64,000 bases of DNA from Caryophanales bacterium UBA743 (GTDB lineage: Bacteria > Bacillota_I > Bacilli_A > RFN20 > CAG-826). Positions 33,792-43,429 of this stretch are shown in pieces. Location of the stretch: positions 1 to 64,000 of the forward strand of contig DBKT01000004.1 in the NCBI GenBank assembly GCA_002297365.1. Reading direction: 5' to 3'. The notes below the pieces were generated by a model, which was not told the origin of the DNA, did no database searches, and worked only from the letters and a program-made list of their open reading frames with translations. How positions within the stretch are numbered: the first letter of the stretch is position 1; every line of letters starts with the position of its first letter. Position numbers and translations under genes: made by a program.

Positions 33792-35837
33792 ATGTTTCGA
33801 GCGATTTCTTTAAGCAAAATTTACGGCAAAGGCGAAAAGAGGGTCTTTGCTCTAAAGGATATTTCTTTCTCTTTGCCTGAAAAAGGCCTTTTTGCGATTG
33901 TCGGAAAATCGGGTTCAGGGAAATCCACATTGCTGAATCTTCTTTCTCGCGCGGAAGAAAAAACAGAAGGCGATCTCTTCTATGGGGATGAGGATTTAAG
34001 CAAATTAAAAGGGAGGAAACTAGAAAACTATCGCCGTTTTGTCTGCTCCTTTATTTATCAGCATTTTGAGTTATTGGAGGATTGCTCTGCTTTTGAGAAT
34101 GTGCTTCTTCCCCTTAAAATTCGGGGAGAAAGCGAGAAAGAAAGCAAAAAGAAGGGGGAGAGCCTCTTTCGAACTTTTCATTTGGAGGATTTAAAAAACA
34201 AAAAAGCCTCTTTGCTATCCGGCGGAGAAAAGCAAAGGGTCGCTTTCTTACGCGCCATCATTACCGAACCAAAAGTGATTTTCGCGGATGAGCCAACTGG
34301 CGCTTTAGATAAGCAAAACGAAAGGCTTTTGATGGAAGCCTTGAAAAAGATTTCGAAAAATACGTTGGTTTTATTCGTGACCCATAATGAGAAATTGGTC
34401 GAAGAATACGCCGATGATTTTCTTCGCCTCGAAGACGGGAAACTTTTGAAAAGCGTTGATATTCCGACCCCTTCTTTAGAAACGATTCCCCTTAAGAAAA
34501 AGAGACGCAATACATGGTTTGTGAAATTGATTTTCCGCAATTACAAAAAGAATTTGGTTAAGAACATCCTTTCTTTTTCGAGTGGCTTAATAGGCTATCT
34601 ATCTTTGCTCATCGGTTTCGGTTTTTATGCAGGAAGCGAATCTTCGCTAAAAAAAGAGCGGGGACATACCCTTAGTTATCTTCAAGCAAGTCTTTCTAAG
34701 CAGGTTCTTTATGAAACGGAGGGATCACCGCTTTCCTTGATAAGAAGTGAGAAACCAACCCTTCAAGAAGCAGAGGCTTTCTTTCAAGATTTCCCCTCTG
34801 TTTCTTTTGAAAACGATTATTCTTATTTCTTTCCGTCTTATCATTCTTTCACGTTGAACGGCTTTTCTTTCGAGAGCGTGAATTTCGTTCCTTTGAAAGA
34901 CATCACCCTGCAAGATAGAAGCGCTTCGTTTTTATCGAAAGGGGAACTGCCTTCGGGAAATTCTTTGAATTATTGCTTGGTGAACGAAGAATTTGAAAAG
35001 CTTGTGCAAAAAGACCCAATCGGAAAAAGATTAAAAGCGAGCAATACGGTAACAATCTCAAGAGATGGGAAGGTAGATAACGTATCGATTGATTTCTCTT
35101 TTCTTGTTCTTGGCGTGGTGAAAGAGTTTCCTTTTTTGAATACTCCGAAAGTCTTTTTTTCCTTCCCTTCTTTTGAAAGGAGCTTAAAAGAAAAAGAATT
35201 AGAAAATCTTTCGATGGATATAGGCGAGTTTTTAGAAACGGAAGATAGAAATTCCGCTTATTATTCTTATGCTTATCAAATTTTCTTTGGCGAAGAAGAC
35301 GCCTTTGAATTAGAGAAATACTCTCAAGACTTAGAAGAAGCTGGGAGCGAGTTTGTGATTACTTCTTCCTCTTTTGCCGTGAATTCCTCTTTTCAAAATC
35401 TGTATGAAGCCTTTTCTTCTTCTTTGCTTCCTTTTGCCTTTATTGAAATATTGGGCGTGGCTTTTATTTTATCTTCTTTGACCTATCATTCTTTTTTAGA
35501 AAGAAGGAAACAAGCCGCCATTTTGACCTCCTTGGGTTCTAGCAAAAGAGAAATCGAGAGAATCTACGGATCAGAGCCTCTTTTAACTAGTTTGCTAAGC
35601 GTCTTCCTTGCTGTGCTCCTTTCTTATCCAGCAAGCTTATTGGCATCTAAATATCTTGAAAAACGCGTAGGCATATCATCGTTGGTCCATATTCCTTATT
35701 TCTCTTATCTGGGGGTCCCTTTTTTTCCGATTGCCCTGCTTTTGCTTTTCTCCCTTTTAATCGCTTTCGTGAGTAGTTTTCTTCCTTTATGGGTTTCTAG
35801 AAAAAGGAATTTGCTAGAGGAGCTTAGAGACGAATGA
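33792..35837 (+). CDS. ABC exporter, fused ATPase and FtsX-like permease (half 1)
   Basis: This 681-residue protein joins an ABC ATPase (residues 1-225) to an FtsX/MacB-type permease. Walker A is GKSGSGKST (38-46), the signature LSGGEKQR (142-149) and Walker B VIFADE (162-167). One membrane segment lies at about 259-282, a long outer domain follows, and three more segments occupy the last 140 residues. A GGGGTGA site precedes the ATG, and a TATAAG lies 11 bases upstream. It overlaps the second fused ABC gene by 4 bases, so the two probably form one heterodimer. Lipoproteins or peptides are likely cargo types; the substrate is unknown. Confidence 0.85.
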   Translation: MFRAISLSKIYGKGEKRVFALKDISFSLPEKGLFAIVGKSGSGKSTLLNLLSRAEEKTEGDLFYGDEDLSKLKGRKLENYRRFVCSFIYQHFELLEDCSAFENVLLPLKIRGESEKESKKKGESLFRTFHLEDLKNKKASLLSGGEKQRVAFLRAIITEPKVIFADEPTGALDKQNERLLMEALKKISKNTLVLFVTHNEKLVEEYADDFLRLEDGKLLKSVDIPTPSLETIPLKKKRRNTWFVKLIFRNYKKNLVKNILSFSSGLIGYLSLLIGFGFYAGSESSLKKERGHTLSYLQASLSKQVLYETEGSPLSLIRSEKPTLQEAEAFFQDFPSVSFENDYSYFFPSYHSFTLNGFSFESVNFVPLKDITLQDRSASFLSKGELPSGNSLNYCLVNEEFEKLVQKDPIGKRLKASNTVTISRDGKVDNVSIDFSFLVLGVVKEFPFLNTPKVFFSFPSFERSLKEKELENLSMDIGEFLETEDRNSAYYSYAYQIFFGEEDAFELEKYSQDLEEAGSEFVITSSSFAVNSSFQNLYEAFSSSLLPFAFIEILGVAFILSSLTYHSFLERRKQAAILTSLGSSKREIERIYGSEPLLTSLLSVFLAVLLSYPASLLASKYLEKRVGISSLVHIPYFSYLGVPFFPIALLLLFSLLIAFVSSFLPLWVSRKRNLLEELRDE

Positions 35838-38629
35838 GATGCCTTGAGATATCCAATCTTTATAAAAGCTATGGAAAGCAGAAACTCTTTGAGGGCGTCT
35901 CTTTCTCTTTTCCCAATAAAGGTCTTTTCTTTGTTGTCGGGGATTCTGGAAGTGGGAAATCCACCTTATTTGAAATCCTATCTGGCATCGATACCGACTA
36001 TACGGGCGACGTCCTTTTCTACGGCAAAGCGTTTCAAGATTTGACGGAAGAGGAAAGAAACGATATCCGCCTCATGGATTTTGGCTTTATCAGACAAAAT
36101 TACGATTTGTTGGAATTAGAGAGCGTTCTTGAAAATGTGATGTTGCCGATATCGGGGACGCAAAAGAAAAAGAAGCTCAGGAAAAGAAAAGCGTTGGAGA
36201 CCTTAGAGTTTTTAGGAATGGCCGATAAATGGAAACAATGCACGAATACTCTTTCCGGTGGGGAAAAGCAAAGGGTGGCCATCGCAAGAGCCTTGGCAAA
36301 CGACCCCAAAGTGATTCTTGCCGATGAGCCTACCGGTGCATTAGATAAGAAAAATAGTGAGGACGTGTATCGAATATTGAAAGAGGTTTCTAAAAGATGC
36401 TTGGTTATCGTTGTTTCCCATGATCTCGATGCGGCTAACCGTTACGGAGATGAGCTTCTCACTCTCGCGGAAGGAAAAATCTCTTCGGAAAAGAAAGACA
36501 ATCCACCAACAAAGGAACATTCTTTTGTGAGTTTTCTTCCTCCAAAAAAGGAAAGGATATCCTGGAACCCATTCCTTTGGATCAAACATGCCATCCATTT
36601 GTTTCAGGCAAAGAAAATTCGCAGCCTTCTTACCGTTTCCATCGTTTCTTTTTCCTTACTTGCCCTTGGCTTATCTTTATACGTCCAAAGAGACCTTCAA
36701 AAAGAGCTGAATAACGCTTTTGGAGAATGGAGCGGATCGAAAGGCGTTATCATGGAAAGCAATAGCAAGAATGAGCAAACTTTCCAACGGATTATCTCCG
36801 CAAATGAAAAAGAAGTCGTTTCCTTAAAAAATGAATATCCGGAAGAAATTAAGGACTATGGGGTTAGCTATCTTTGCTCGTACGAAAATTATTTCAAGGA
36901 TGAAAACGAGTTTTATTTTGATTCATTCGGCAAGAAAAGCAAAATCCCAGGTTTGGGCGTAAGAAATATTAACGAATACCGTTGGCTCGATGAGCTTCCT
37001 TTGGAAACAATCGTCTATCCTGAAAGGCCAAAGGTTATGGAAAACGAGCAGATCGTCTTGTCATTGCCTTACCCTTCTATGGTAAGCATGTGCCTCGCCT
37101 TGCAAATTGAGCGGTCCTATTTCTCCCTTGGAAAATATCTATTGGAAAAACCATTGGAAATCCTTCTTGAAACAGCGAATGATTCCTGGGGGTATTCGGA
37201 TGTGCAGCTATTTTCTCTTGTCGGCGTTTTGGAAGAAAATAGCCCGACCATCTATCAGTTAAATCATTTTTGGAACGAATATGTTCTGGAAGATTGCATG
37301 GGTTTCCCGACAAGCGATGAAGATGATTCCTCCGTGCCATGGCTTCTTAGGAAGGTTTACTTCCTTCTCCCTAGGGATGATGAAGAATCCTTCTTTTCAA
37401 AAGCAAGAGAAGGAAAAACATTAGACCGATTCGTTTTCGAAAGAGACTCTTATGATTTTGATCAAAGCCATAACGAAAAGAATAAAAACTCTTCCAGCAA
37501 CCGCCTTTATGTTTTTCAAGCGGACAAGCAAGCTCTTTCTTATAGGGATATAAAAGAAATCGCAGACCGCTTTCATCTTTCTGACTATTCCGTTTTAGGG
37601 GAAGCTTCTTACCTTTCCATTTCTGGAGCAATGGTTTCGGGATTCGTGAATCCGTTCTTTTTGGGCAGCGCGCAAGAAAAAGTAGTTAACTTATCGGAAG
37701 GAATGAGCAAAACGGAAAAAGATAAGCCTTATGCGGATTTAGCTTTGCCAGATGATGTTTCTTTTGGCCAATATTTGTACCGGAGAGATAAAGCGCTCAC
37801 TATTTCCAGCGATTTTTCTAATTTGGTGAAGGGCAAAAAACCTACGCGAAGCGACGAGATATGCGTTTCGGAAAAGCTTTTCCGCAAATTCAAAGGGAAA
37901 GAAACCCTTTATTGTGCTGGGGTTGTTTCGAATAGAGACAAAGGGGATTTTATCGAAAATGATTTTCGAATAGGGGAACTCCATGTGGTTGGTCTCGTCA
38001 AAGGGGAGGAAGAAACGATATACGTCACGTCCAATTGGTCTATTGATTATTGGAGAGATGAATTAGGGATGAGCTCATTTTCTTTAGAGGCAAAAAGCGT
38101 TGTTTTTCATTGCGATTCCTCAAAAGCGAAACAAATCCTTCCCTTCTTATCCGCCTCCTACCCATCGATGCGTTTTAGCGATCCTTCTTTAACTATTGAG
38201 TCTTCCGTTAAGAACGTGATCGATTACGTTCAGATTATTCTTCGCTTCGCAAGCTTTCTTACTCTTTTGACCGCAGGCTTCCTCTTTCTGACAAACGCCT
38301 TGCTTTTGTCTTTTGAAAATAAAAAAGAAGCAAAACTGTTTTTTGAACTTGGCATAAGAAGAAAGACGATTGTTGATGCCTTTGGCAGCAATTTGCTTCT
38401 GTTGGGCTCATTGTCACTGCTTATCGCTTGTTCGTCATTAATAAGCGTGGAATTCACGCTTCATAAAACATTGGAAGAGAATTTTGGGAAATCCTCCTCG
38501 TTCTTCCAAATTGACCTTTACCCAGCTGTTTTTATGTGTTTTTTCTTGTTTTTTGGTGTTTTTGTTTCCATTTTGTTTCTACTTTTTTGGATTCGGCATA
38601 AAGATTTCTCTAGAAAGTCTAATTTTTAG
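35834..38629 (+). CDS. ABC exporter, fused ATPase and FtsX-like permease (half 2)
   Basis: This 931-residue protein has the same order as its neighbour: ATPase (Walker A GDSGSGKST 36-44, signature LSGGEKQRVAIARALA, Walker B VILADEPTGALD), a first membrane segment near 262-285, an outer domain of more than 500 residues, and three segments in the last 130. Both ATPase sites look intact, so both halves should hydrolyse ATP. The very large outer domain resembles no fold I can name. The shared architecture and 4-base overlap indicate an obligate pair of the MacB or BceAB class, which uses a mechanotransmission mechanism. Confidence 0.83.
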   Translation: MRCLEISNLYKSYGKQKLFEGVSFSFPNKGLFFVVGDSGSGKSTLFEILSGIDTDYTGDVLFYGKAFQDLTEEERNDIRLMDFGFIRQNYDLLELESVLENVMLPISGTQKKKKLRKRKALETLEFLGMADKWKQCTNTLSGGEKQRVAIARALANDPKVILADEPTGALDKKNSEDVYRILKEVSKRCLVIVVSHDLDAANRYGDELLTLAEGKISSEKKDNPPTKEHSFVSFLPPKKERISWNPFLWIKHAIHLFQAKKIRSLLTVSIVSFSLLALGLSLYVQRDLQKELNNAFGEWSGSKGVIMESNSKNEQTFQRIISANEKEVVSLKNEYPEEIKDYGVSYLCSYENYFKDENEFYFDSFGKKSKIPGLGVRNINEYRWLDELPLETIVYPERPKVMENEQIVLSLPYPSMVSMCLALQIERSYFSLGKYLLEKPLEILLETANDSWGYSDVQLFSLVGVLEENSPTIYQLNHFWNEYVLEDCMGFPTSDEDDSSVPWLLRKVYFLLPRDDEESFFSKAREGKTLDRFVFERDSYDFDQSHNEKNKNSSSNRLYVFQADKQALSYRDIKEIADRFHLSDYSVLGEASYLSISGAMVSGFVNPFFLGSAQEKVVNLSEGMSKTEKDKPYADLALPDDVSFGQYLYRRDKALTISSDFSNLVKGKKPTRSDEICVSEKLFRKFKGKETLYCAGVVSNRDKGDFIENDFRIGELHVVGLVKGEEETIYVTSNWSIDYWRDELGMSSFSLEAKSVVFHCDSSKAKQILPFLSASYPSMRFSDPSLTIESSVKNVIDYVQIILRFASFLTLLTAGFLFLTNALLLSFENKKEAKLFFELGIRRKTIVDAFGSNLLLLGSLSLLIACSSLISVEFTLHKTLEENFGKSSSFFQIDLYPAVFMCFFLFFGVFVSILFLLFWIRHKDFSRKSNF

Positions 38630-38676
38630 TCAATGATAAAAAACTTCACTATTTTTTATTTGATTTGGCTTAAAGG

Positions 38677-38685
38677 TGGTAGAAT
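38677..38685 (+). promoter_or_regulatory. Extended -10 promoter of the cold-shock gene
   Basis: TGGTAGAAT (38677-38685) is an extended -10 box. The expected start near 38692 is at the base of a hairpin in the leader. No strong -35 box is seen. Confidence 0.5.
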
Positions 38686-38692
38686 TACATAC

Positions 38693-38715
38693 GGTCTTTT
38701 ATTCAAGAAAAGGCC
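38693..38715 (+). promoter_or_regulatory. 5'-terminal hairpin in the cold-shock mRNA leader
   Basis: GGTCTTTT (38693-38700) pairs with AAAAGGCC (38708-38715) around a 7-base loop, right at the predicted transcript start and one base before the AGGAAGG ribosome site. It could stabilise the mRNA or respond to temperature. Confidence 0.5.
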
Positions 38716-38732
38716 AGGAAGGTTAGGTAAAT

Positions 38733-38933
38733 ATGAAGGGAACAGTCAAAAAGTTCTTCAAGGATAAAGGCTTCGGCTTCATCCATGGAGAAGACGGAAA
38801 AGACTACTTCTTCCATTATAGCGCTATCCAAATGGATAACTATAAAACTGCTGAAGTCGGTGAAAACGTTGAGTTTGAACCAGTCGAATCTGATCGTGGC
38901 TTACGCGCTAATAGTGTTAAGAAAATAGACTAA
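38733..38933 (+). CDS. csp: Cold-shock domain protein
   Basis: This 66-residue protein is a single cold-shock domain that binds single-stranded RNA and DNA. RNP1 is KGFGFI (residues 12-17) and RNP2 is KDYFFHYS (25-32), where most members have DVFVHFS. The length is normal. AGGAAGG lies 10 bases before the ATG. It is a single-gene unit with an extended -10 promoter, a leader hairpin and its own terminator. Confidence 0.96.
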   Translation: MKGTVKKFFKDKGFGFIHGEDGKDYFFHYSAIQMDNYKTAEVGENVEFEPVESDRGLRANSVKKID

Positions 38934-38956
38934 CCGATTTGTGTTTTAGTCTTGAG

Positions 38957-38995
38957 GCGTCATTTCTTGGAGCAATCTTTGAAGTGACGCTTTTT
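38957..38995 (+). terminator. Terminator after the cold-shock gene
   Basis: GCGTCATTTC (38957-38966) pairs with GAAGTGACGC (38981-38990) and is followed by TTTTTC. Confidence 0.85.
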
Positions 38996-39057
38996 CTTCG
39001 TTTCAATTCCCTAGGCTTAGAGATATAATCTCTAGCGTAAAAAGGAAGTTATTTGAT

Positions 39058-40233
39058 ATGTCATTAAAAGCTGGGATTGTTGGCCTTCCTAATGTTGGCA
39101 AATCCACCCTATTTAACGCCATCACTAATTCACATGTTTTGGCGGAAAATTATCCATTTGCCACTATTGACCCTAATAGCGGGGTCGTTGTTGTGCCAGA
39201 TGAACGTTTGGATTATCTTTGTTCGAAATACAATCCAAAGAAAAAAGTAAACGCCACCTTTGAATTTTATGATATCGCCGGTTTGGTGAAAGGCGCTTCA
39301 AAGGGTGAAGGTTTAGGAAACCAATTCTTAGCCGCCATTAGAGAATGCGACGCGATCGTGGAAGTCGTTCGCTGTTTTGAGAATGCCAATGTCGTTCGCT
39401 ATAACGACGATCCTGTGAATCCGAAGAATGATATTGATGTCATTAATCTGGAACTTTCGATGTCTGACTTGGAATCCGTCAATAACCGCATCGGAAAACA
39501 AGAAAGCAAAGCAAGAATCACCAAAGACAAGGTTGCTTTATATGAAATGCCGATTCTCCTTGCTCTTAAAGAGACTTTGGAACAGGGGATACCTGCAAGG
39601 CTGACTAAAGGGCTTTCCCAAGAACAAATGGACTATGCAAGAAAGAATTTCTTCTTGCTTACTTTGAAGCCGATTCTTTACGTCGCAAATGTCGCCGAAG
39701 ATGATTATGGCGATTTGCCAAATTGCGCGAATTATCAAGCTGTGAAGGAAATCGCGGACAAAGAAAATGCAGTTTGCATCCCTCTTTCGTGTGAAATCGA
39801 ATATGAAATATCACAATTATCCTCTCCCGAAGAAAAACAAGAATTCCTTGAAACGCTCGGCGTGAAAGAATCCGGGCTTGATCGTTTGGTGAAAGCTTCC
39901 TATAAATTGCTCAACCTCTCTACTTTCCTTACTTGTGGAGTGGATGAGTGCCGTGCTTGGACTTTTCATAATGGAATGTTAGCCCCTCAATGCGCCAGTA
40001 TTATTCACACTGATTTTGAAAAGGGGTTTATCAAAGCGGAAGTTTATCCGTTTGAAGAATTTAAGAAAGTCGGCGATTCTTTGACAAGCGATACTTTTAT
40101 TGGAAACGGCAGCGTTGGAGACCGTATTGAACAAATGATTCGCGAAGCTGGCAAAATTCGTTCAGAAGGAAAAGAATATGCGATGAAAGATGGCGATGTC
40201 GTCTTTTTCCGTTTCAATGTTACGAAAAAATAA
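39058..40233 (+). CDS. ychF: Redox-regulated ATPase YchF
   Basis: YchF is an Obg-family P-loop protein that hydrolyses ATP and binds ribosomes. It has GLPNVGKSTLFNAIT (G1), DIAGLVKGASKGEGLGNQFLAAIRE (G3) and a C-terminal TGS-like domain ending FRFNVTKK. The length of 391 is slightly above the usual 363. A TATAAT (39024-39029) and an AAGGAAG ribosome site precede the ATG. ispF begins 3 bases after its stop. Confidence 0.97.
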   Translation: MSLKAGIVGLPNVGKSTLFNAITNSHVLAENYPFATIDPNSGVVVVPDERLDYLCSKYNPKKKVNATFEFYDIAGLVKGASKGEGLGNQFLAAIRECDAIVEVVRCFENANVVRYNDDPVNPKNDIDVINLELSMSDLESVNNRIGKQESKARITKDKVALYEMPILLALKETLEQGIPARLTKGLSQEQMDYARKNFFLLTLKPILYVANVAEDDYGDLPNCANYQAVKEIADKENAVCIPLSCEIEYEISQLSSPEEKQEFLETLGVKESGLDRLVKASYKLLNLSTFLTCGVDECRAWTFHNGMLAPQCASIIHTDFEKGFIKAEVYPFEEFKKVGDSLTSDTFIGNGSVGDRIEQMIREAGKIRSEGKEYAMKDGDVVFFRFNVTKK

Positions 40234-40236
40234 AAT

Positions 40237-40710
40237 ATGAGAATTGGCTACGGAGAAGACATACACGCTTTAGCAAAAGGCAGGAAATTAATTCTTGGCG
40301 GAGTTTGTATCCCTTATGAATTTGGCTTGGATGGGCATTCTGATGCCGATGTGGTCTATCACGCATTAAGCGACGCGCTTCTAGGGTCGTTAGCGTTAGG
40401 AGACATCGGAAAATATTTCCCTCCGGCTGATGAGAGCATCACAGGTATTTCTTCTAGCGTTATTGTCTCTTCCTGCTATAAAATGCTGCGAGAGAAGGGA
40501 TACCATATTGTGAATCTGGACATTTCTATTTTGGCTGAAAAACCTCATTTAGCAGAATATATCCCCCAAATGAGAGAAAACATTTCCCATCTTCTTCAAA
40601 CCGATATAGATAACGTCTCTATTAAAGCCATGACAAACGAAGGCTTTGATGCGATCGGAGAAAAGAAAGCCATCAAAGCGGTCGCTGTTACGCTAATTGA
40701 TAAGGAGTAA
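40237..40710 (+). CDS. ispF: 2-C-methyl-D-erythritol 2,4-cyclodiphosphate synthase
   Basis: IspF is a zinc enzyme of the MEP isoprenoid pathway. The zinc ligands lie in GYGEDIHAL and in GLDGHSDADVVYHALSDALLG; IGKYFP and KAMTNEGFDAIGEKKAI complete the signature. The length of 157 is normal. It sits between ychF and argS with gaps of 2-3 bases. The pathway partner ispD is 14 kb away in this window. Confidence 0.97.
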   Translation: MRIGYGEDIHALAKGRKLILGGVCIPYEFGLDGHSDADVVYHALSDALLGSLALGDIGKYFPPADESITGISSSVIVSSCYKMLREKGYHIVNLDISILAEKPHLAEYIPQMRENISHLLQTDIDNVSIKAMTNEGFDAIGEKKAIKAVAVTLIDKE

Positions 40711-40712
40711 TT

Positions 40713-42341
40713 ATGACAAACGAAAAGGAACTACAAACTATTCTCGCCGCAAGCGCAAAAGAAATTGGCTTGGATGTGAAGCCCGAAGAAATCACCATCG
40801 AACAAACAAAAGATAAAACTCATGGCGATTATGCGAGCAATCTTGCATTGAAGTCTGCGAAAACTTTGCATAAAGCCCCCAAAGCCATCGCTGAGGACCT
40901 CCTGAAGCACATCTCTTCCCCAAAAATCTCAAAGATTGAAATCGCAGGCCCTGGTTTTATCAATTTTTTTCTTAAAGCGGACTCTTTGAACTCCATCGTA
41001 ACCACCATCCTTGAAGAAGGGGAACATTATGGCGATGGGGAGAAAAAAGATTTCCGCATCAACGTGGAGTTTGTCTCCGCCAATCCAACTGGCGATCTTC
41101 ATTTAGGACACACCAGAGGGGCGGCTCTTGGGGATTCTATTTCCAATCTCTATACGAAAGCGGGATATGAGGTCACAAGAGAATACTATGTTAACGATTG
41201 CGGCAACCAAGTGGAGCATCTAGGCCATTCTATCCGTGAAAGATATCACGAATTATTTGGCGAAACCCCAAACTTCGGAGAAGATGACTACCATGGCGTC
41301 GATCTTATTAAAATTGCGGAATCCATTAAGGAAGAATACGGCGATAAATATCTTGAGGACAATCAAGAATCCCACGACTTCTTTATCCGTTATGGCATTG
41401 ACAAAGAACTTGGAAAAATCAAAAAGGATATGGCTGACTTTGGCGTTCATTTCGACCGTTTCTCTTTTGAATCCGATATTCGTAAAGGAAGCACCATTAC
41501 CGATACAATCGAAGAGCTCCGTCAGAAAGGATACGTCTACGAGAAAGATGGCGCGACCTATTTGAAAACGACCGCTTTCTTAGATGACAAAGATAGGCCC
41601 ATCATCAAAAAAGACGGCAAATACACCTATTTCATGCCGGATATTTGCTATCACTACAACAAGCTTTCTCGCGGTTACAATCTTCTTATCGATTGCCTTG
41701 GTGCCGACCATTACGGTTATTTGAACCGCATGCGCAGCGCTTTGATGATGAAAGGCTATTCCAAAGACGTCATTGACTTTGAAATCTATCAAATCGTTAA
41801 GGTTTATAAAGATGGCGAAGAAGTCAAAATGTCTAAACGCACTGGCAAAGGCATCACTCATCGTGAGTTGGTTGCCGAAGTAGGCAAGGATGCCGTCCGA
41901 TATTTTTTCTGCGAAAGAAGTTCGGACGCTCATTTAGACTTCGATATGAACCTCGCCACATCCAAAAGCAAAGAAAATCCGGTTTATTACGCTCAATATG
42001 CCTATGCACGATGCGCTTCTTTGCTGGAAATGGGCAAAGATATCGGCATTGATTCCAGCGCAAAAGGCCTTACAAACGAGAAAGAAGGAAACATTTTAAA
42101 ACATCTTTCCGTATTTCCTAGTATGATTATTACCGCAGCCAATGCGAGAGCGCCTTATAAAGTCGCGGGTTACATTCATGAATTAGCACGTCTCATTCAC
42201 GAATATTATGCAAGCAATCGTATCATCGATAGGGATGATATTGCTTTGACTTCTTCCCGTTTGGCTCTTGTGAAAGCCTGTCAAATCGTCCTCAAAAACG
42301 CCTTAGCCTTGCTTGGGGTAAGCGCACCAGAAAAGATGTAA
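40713..42341 (+). CDS. argS: Arginyl-tRNA synthetase
   Basis: ArgS is a class I synthetase that charges tRNA-Arg. The HIGH-type motif is HLGHTRGA, the N-terminal domain recognising the tRNA elbow is present, the KMSKS-type loop is KMSKRTG, and the anticodon-binding DALR domain ends the protein. The length of 542 is normal. It starts 2 bases after ispF and is followed by rpoE with AAGGAGAAAC, an argS-rpoE order also seen in Bacillus. Confidence 0.98.
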   Translation: MTNEKELQTILAASAKEIGLDVKPEEITIEQTKDKTHGDYASNLALKSAKTLHKAPKAIAEDLLKHISSPKISKIEIAGPGFINFFLKADSLNSIVTTILEEGEHYGDGEKKDFRINVEFVSANPTGDLHLGHTRGAALGDSISNLYTKAGYEVTREYYVNDCGNQVEHLGHSIRERYHELFGETPNFGEDDYHGVDLIKIAESIKEEYGDKYLEDNQESHDFFIRYGIDKELGKIKKDMADFGVHFDRFSFESDIRKGSTITDTIEELRQKGYVYEKDGATYLKTTAFLDDKDRPIIKKDGKYTYFMPDICYHYNKLSRGYNLLIDCLGADHYGYLNRMRSALMMKGYSKDVIDFEIYQIVKVYKDGEEVKMSKRTGKGITHRELVAEVGKDAVRYFFCERSSDAHLDFDMNLATSKSKENPVYYAQYAYARCASLLEMGKDIGIDSSAKGLTNEKEGNILKHLSVFPSMIITAANARAPYKVAGYIHELARLIHEYYASNRIIDRDDIALTSSRLALVKACQIVLKNALALLGVSAPEKM

Positions 42342-42352
42342 AGGAGAAACAT

Positions 42353-42802
42353 ATGGACAAACAAAGCATGATCGATGTTGCTTATGCAATCATCAAAAAA
42401 GAAGGAAAAATCTTCACCTTCAAAGAACTCTATAACGAAGTTGCCGCCAACCTCGAGATGGATGATGCAACAAAAATGAAAAACATCGGTGAATTCTACA
42501 CTCAGCTCACCATCGATGGACGCTTTGTCGCTCTTGGCGATAATACCTGGGATTTAAGAGAAAGACATACCTATGAGAAATCCCATGATGAGTCCATCAA
42601 CGAAGTCTATAAGGAAGTTGAGGATGATTCCGACGTTGATGCCGTCGATAAGCAAGAAGAAAAAGAATATAACGCTGAAATCGAAGGCAAAGAGATTGTC
42701 GAAGAGGAAAGCGATGATGAGGCTTCTTCTGATTCCGATTCCGAAGAGGAAGAGACAGTCAAATACACAGACGAAGACGTTTCTACTTTAATCGGCAAAT
42801 AA
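42353..42802 (+). CDS. rpoE: RNA polymerase delta subunit
   Basis: The delta subunit of Gram-positive RNA polymerase aids promoter selection and recycling. The first 75 residues form the HARE-HTH domain (IKKEGKIFTFKELYNEVA and IGEFYTQLTIDGRFVALGDNTWDLRER), and the rest is an acidic, disordered tail. The length of 149 is normal. It ends the ychF-ispF-argS-rpoE cluster and is closed by a bidirectional terminator. Confidence 0.95.
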   Translation: MDKQSMIDVAYAIIKKEGKIFTFKELYNEVAANLEMDDATKMKNIGEFYTQLTIDGRFVALGDNTWDLRERHTYEKSHDESINEVYKEVEDDSDVDAVDKQEEKEYNAEIEGKEIVEEESDDEASSDSDSEEEETVKYTDEDVSTLIGK

Positions 42803-42816
42803 ACAAATAAGAAATG

Positions 42817-42848
42817 AAAAGCGTTGCCATCTCGCGCAACGCTTTTTT
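42817..42848. terminator. Bidirectional terminator after rpoE
   Basis: An 11-bp stem (42817-42827 with 42836-42846) has A-rich and T-rich flanks, serving rpoE and the convergent gene. Confidence 0.9.
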
Positions 42849-42862
42849 CATATCCTTAACGG

Positions 42863-43345
42863 CTATTTGCTCTCTTCTTTACGAAGGAAATATTTCTTAT
42901 TCACCTTGATAACCTGGACTTCTTGGACTCCCGGATCAAGAGTAAGAATGGTAACAGGCCTCTTGTACTCGTTTTCAACTTCCTTCTCCTCTTCCTTTTC
43001 TTTGATTTTCAAACTGACGAGATCGTTTTCATCGTGTTTCTTAGCGACCACATAGAAAAATTTAGGCAACTCCTTATCCTTATCTTTAGGCTCAATCACT
43101 AAAACAGAGCTGAAAGGAATGTCATTGTCTTTTAATTCTCCATACAATTCCACGTGGGTTTCGTCGAGGATTTTTCCATATTTGGAAATTCCTCCAAAAG
43201 TGGAATCGTCTTCATAAATGCTAAATTTTCGCGCGTCTTTCGTATAGGCGTTTTCTAATTTGGATTCCCTATTGGCGTCGCTAATGCTTTTTCCTACCTT
43301 TTGGAAAAACTTGGTAAAACCGTTTTCTTTTTTCTTTTCGGACAT
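42863..43345 (-). CDS. Hypothetical charged cytosolic protein
   Basis: I do not recognise this 160-residue protein. It has no signal or membrane segment. The N-terminus is basic (MSEKKKENGFTKFFQKVGKS), the middle is rich in aspartate and beta-prone, and residues about 110-135 form a Lys/Glu-rich stretch (KIKEKEEEKEVENEYKR) between two beta-prone parts. AAGGAAAGAAGG precedes the ATG, and a TATAAT lies further upstream, so it appears to be a real single-gene unit. Confidence 0.65.
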   Translation of the reverse strand: MSEKKKENGFTKFFQKVGKSISDANRESKLENAYTKDARKFSIYEDDSTFGGISKYGKILDETHVELYGELKDNDIPFSSVLVIEPKDKDKELPKFFYVVAKKHDENDLVSLKIKEKEEEKEVENEYKRPVTILTLDPGVQEVQVIKVNKKYFLRKEESK

Positions 43346-43429
43346 CTTCTTTGGCCTTCTTTCCTTTTCATTATATGGCGAAAAACAAAAGAATCTTCCA
43401 ATAAAGGAAGAAAATTTCTAAGAATTGAG

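Noticed and set aside
34840..34860. parS-like sequence TTTCACGTTGAAC
   Set aside because: It matches the standard 16-base parS palindrome only partly and lies inside an ABC exporter gene far from parAB.
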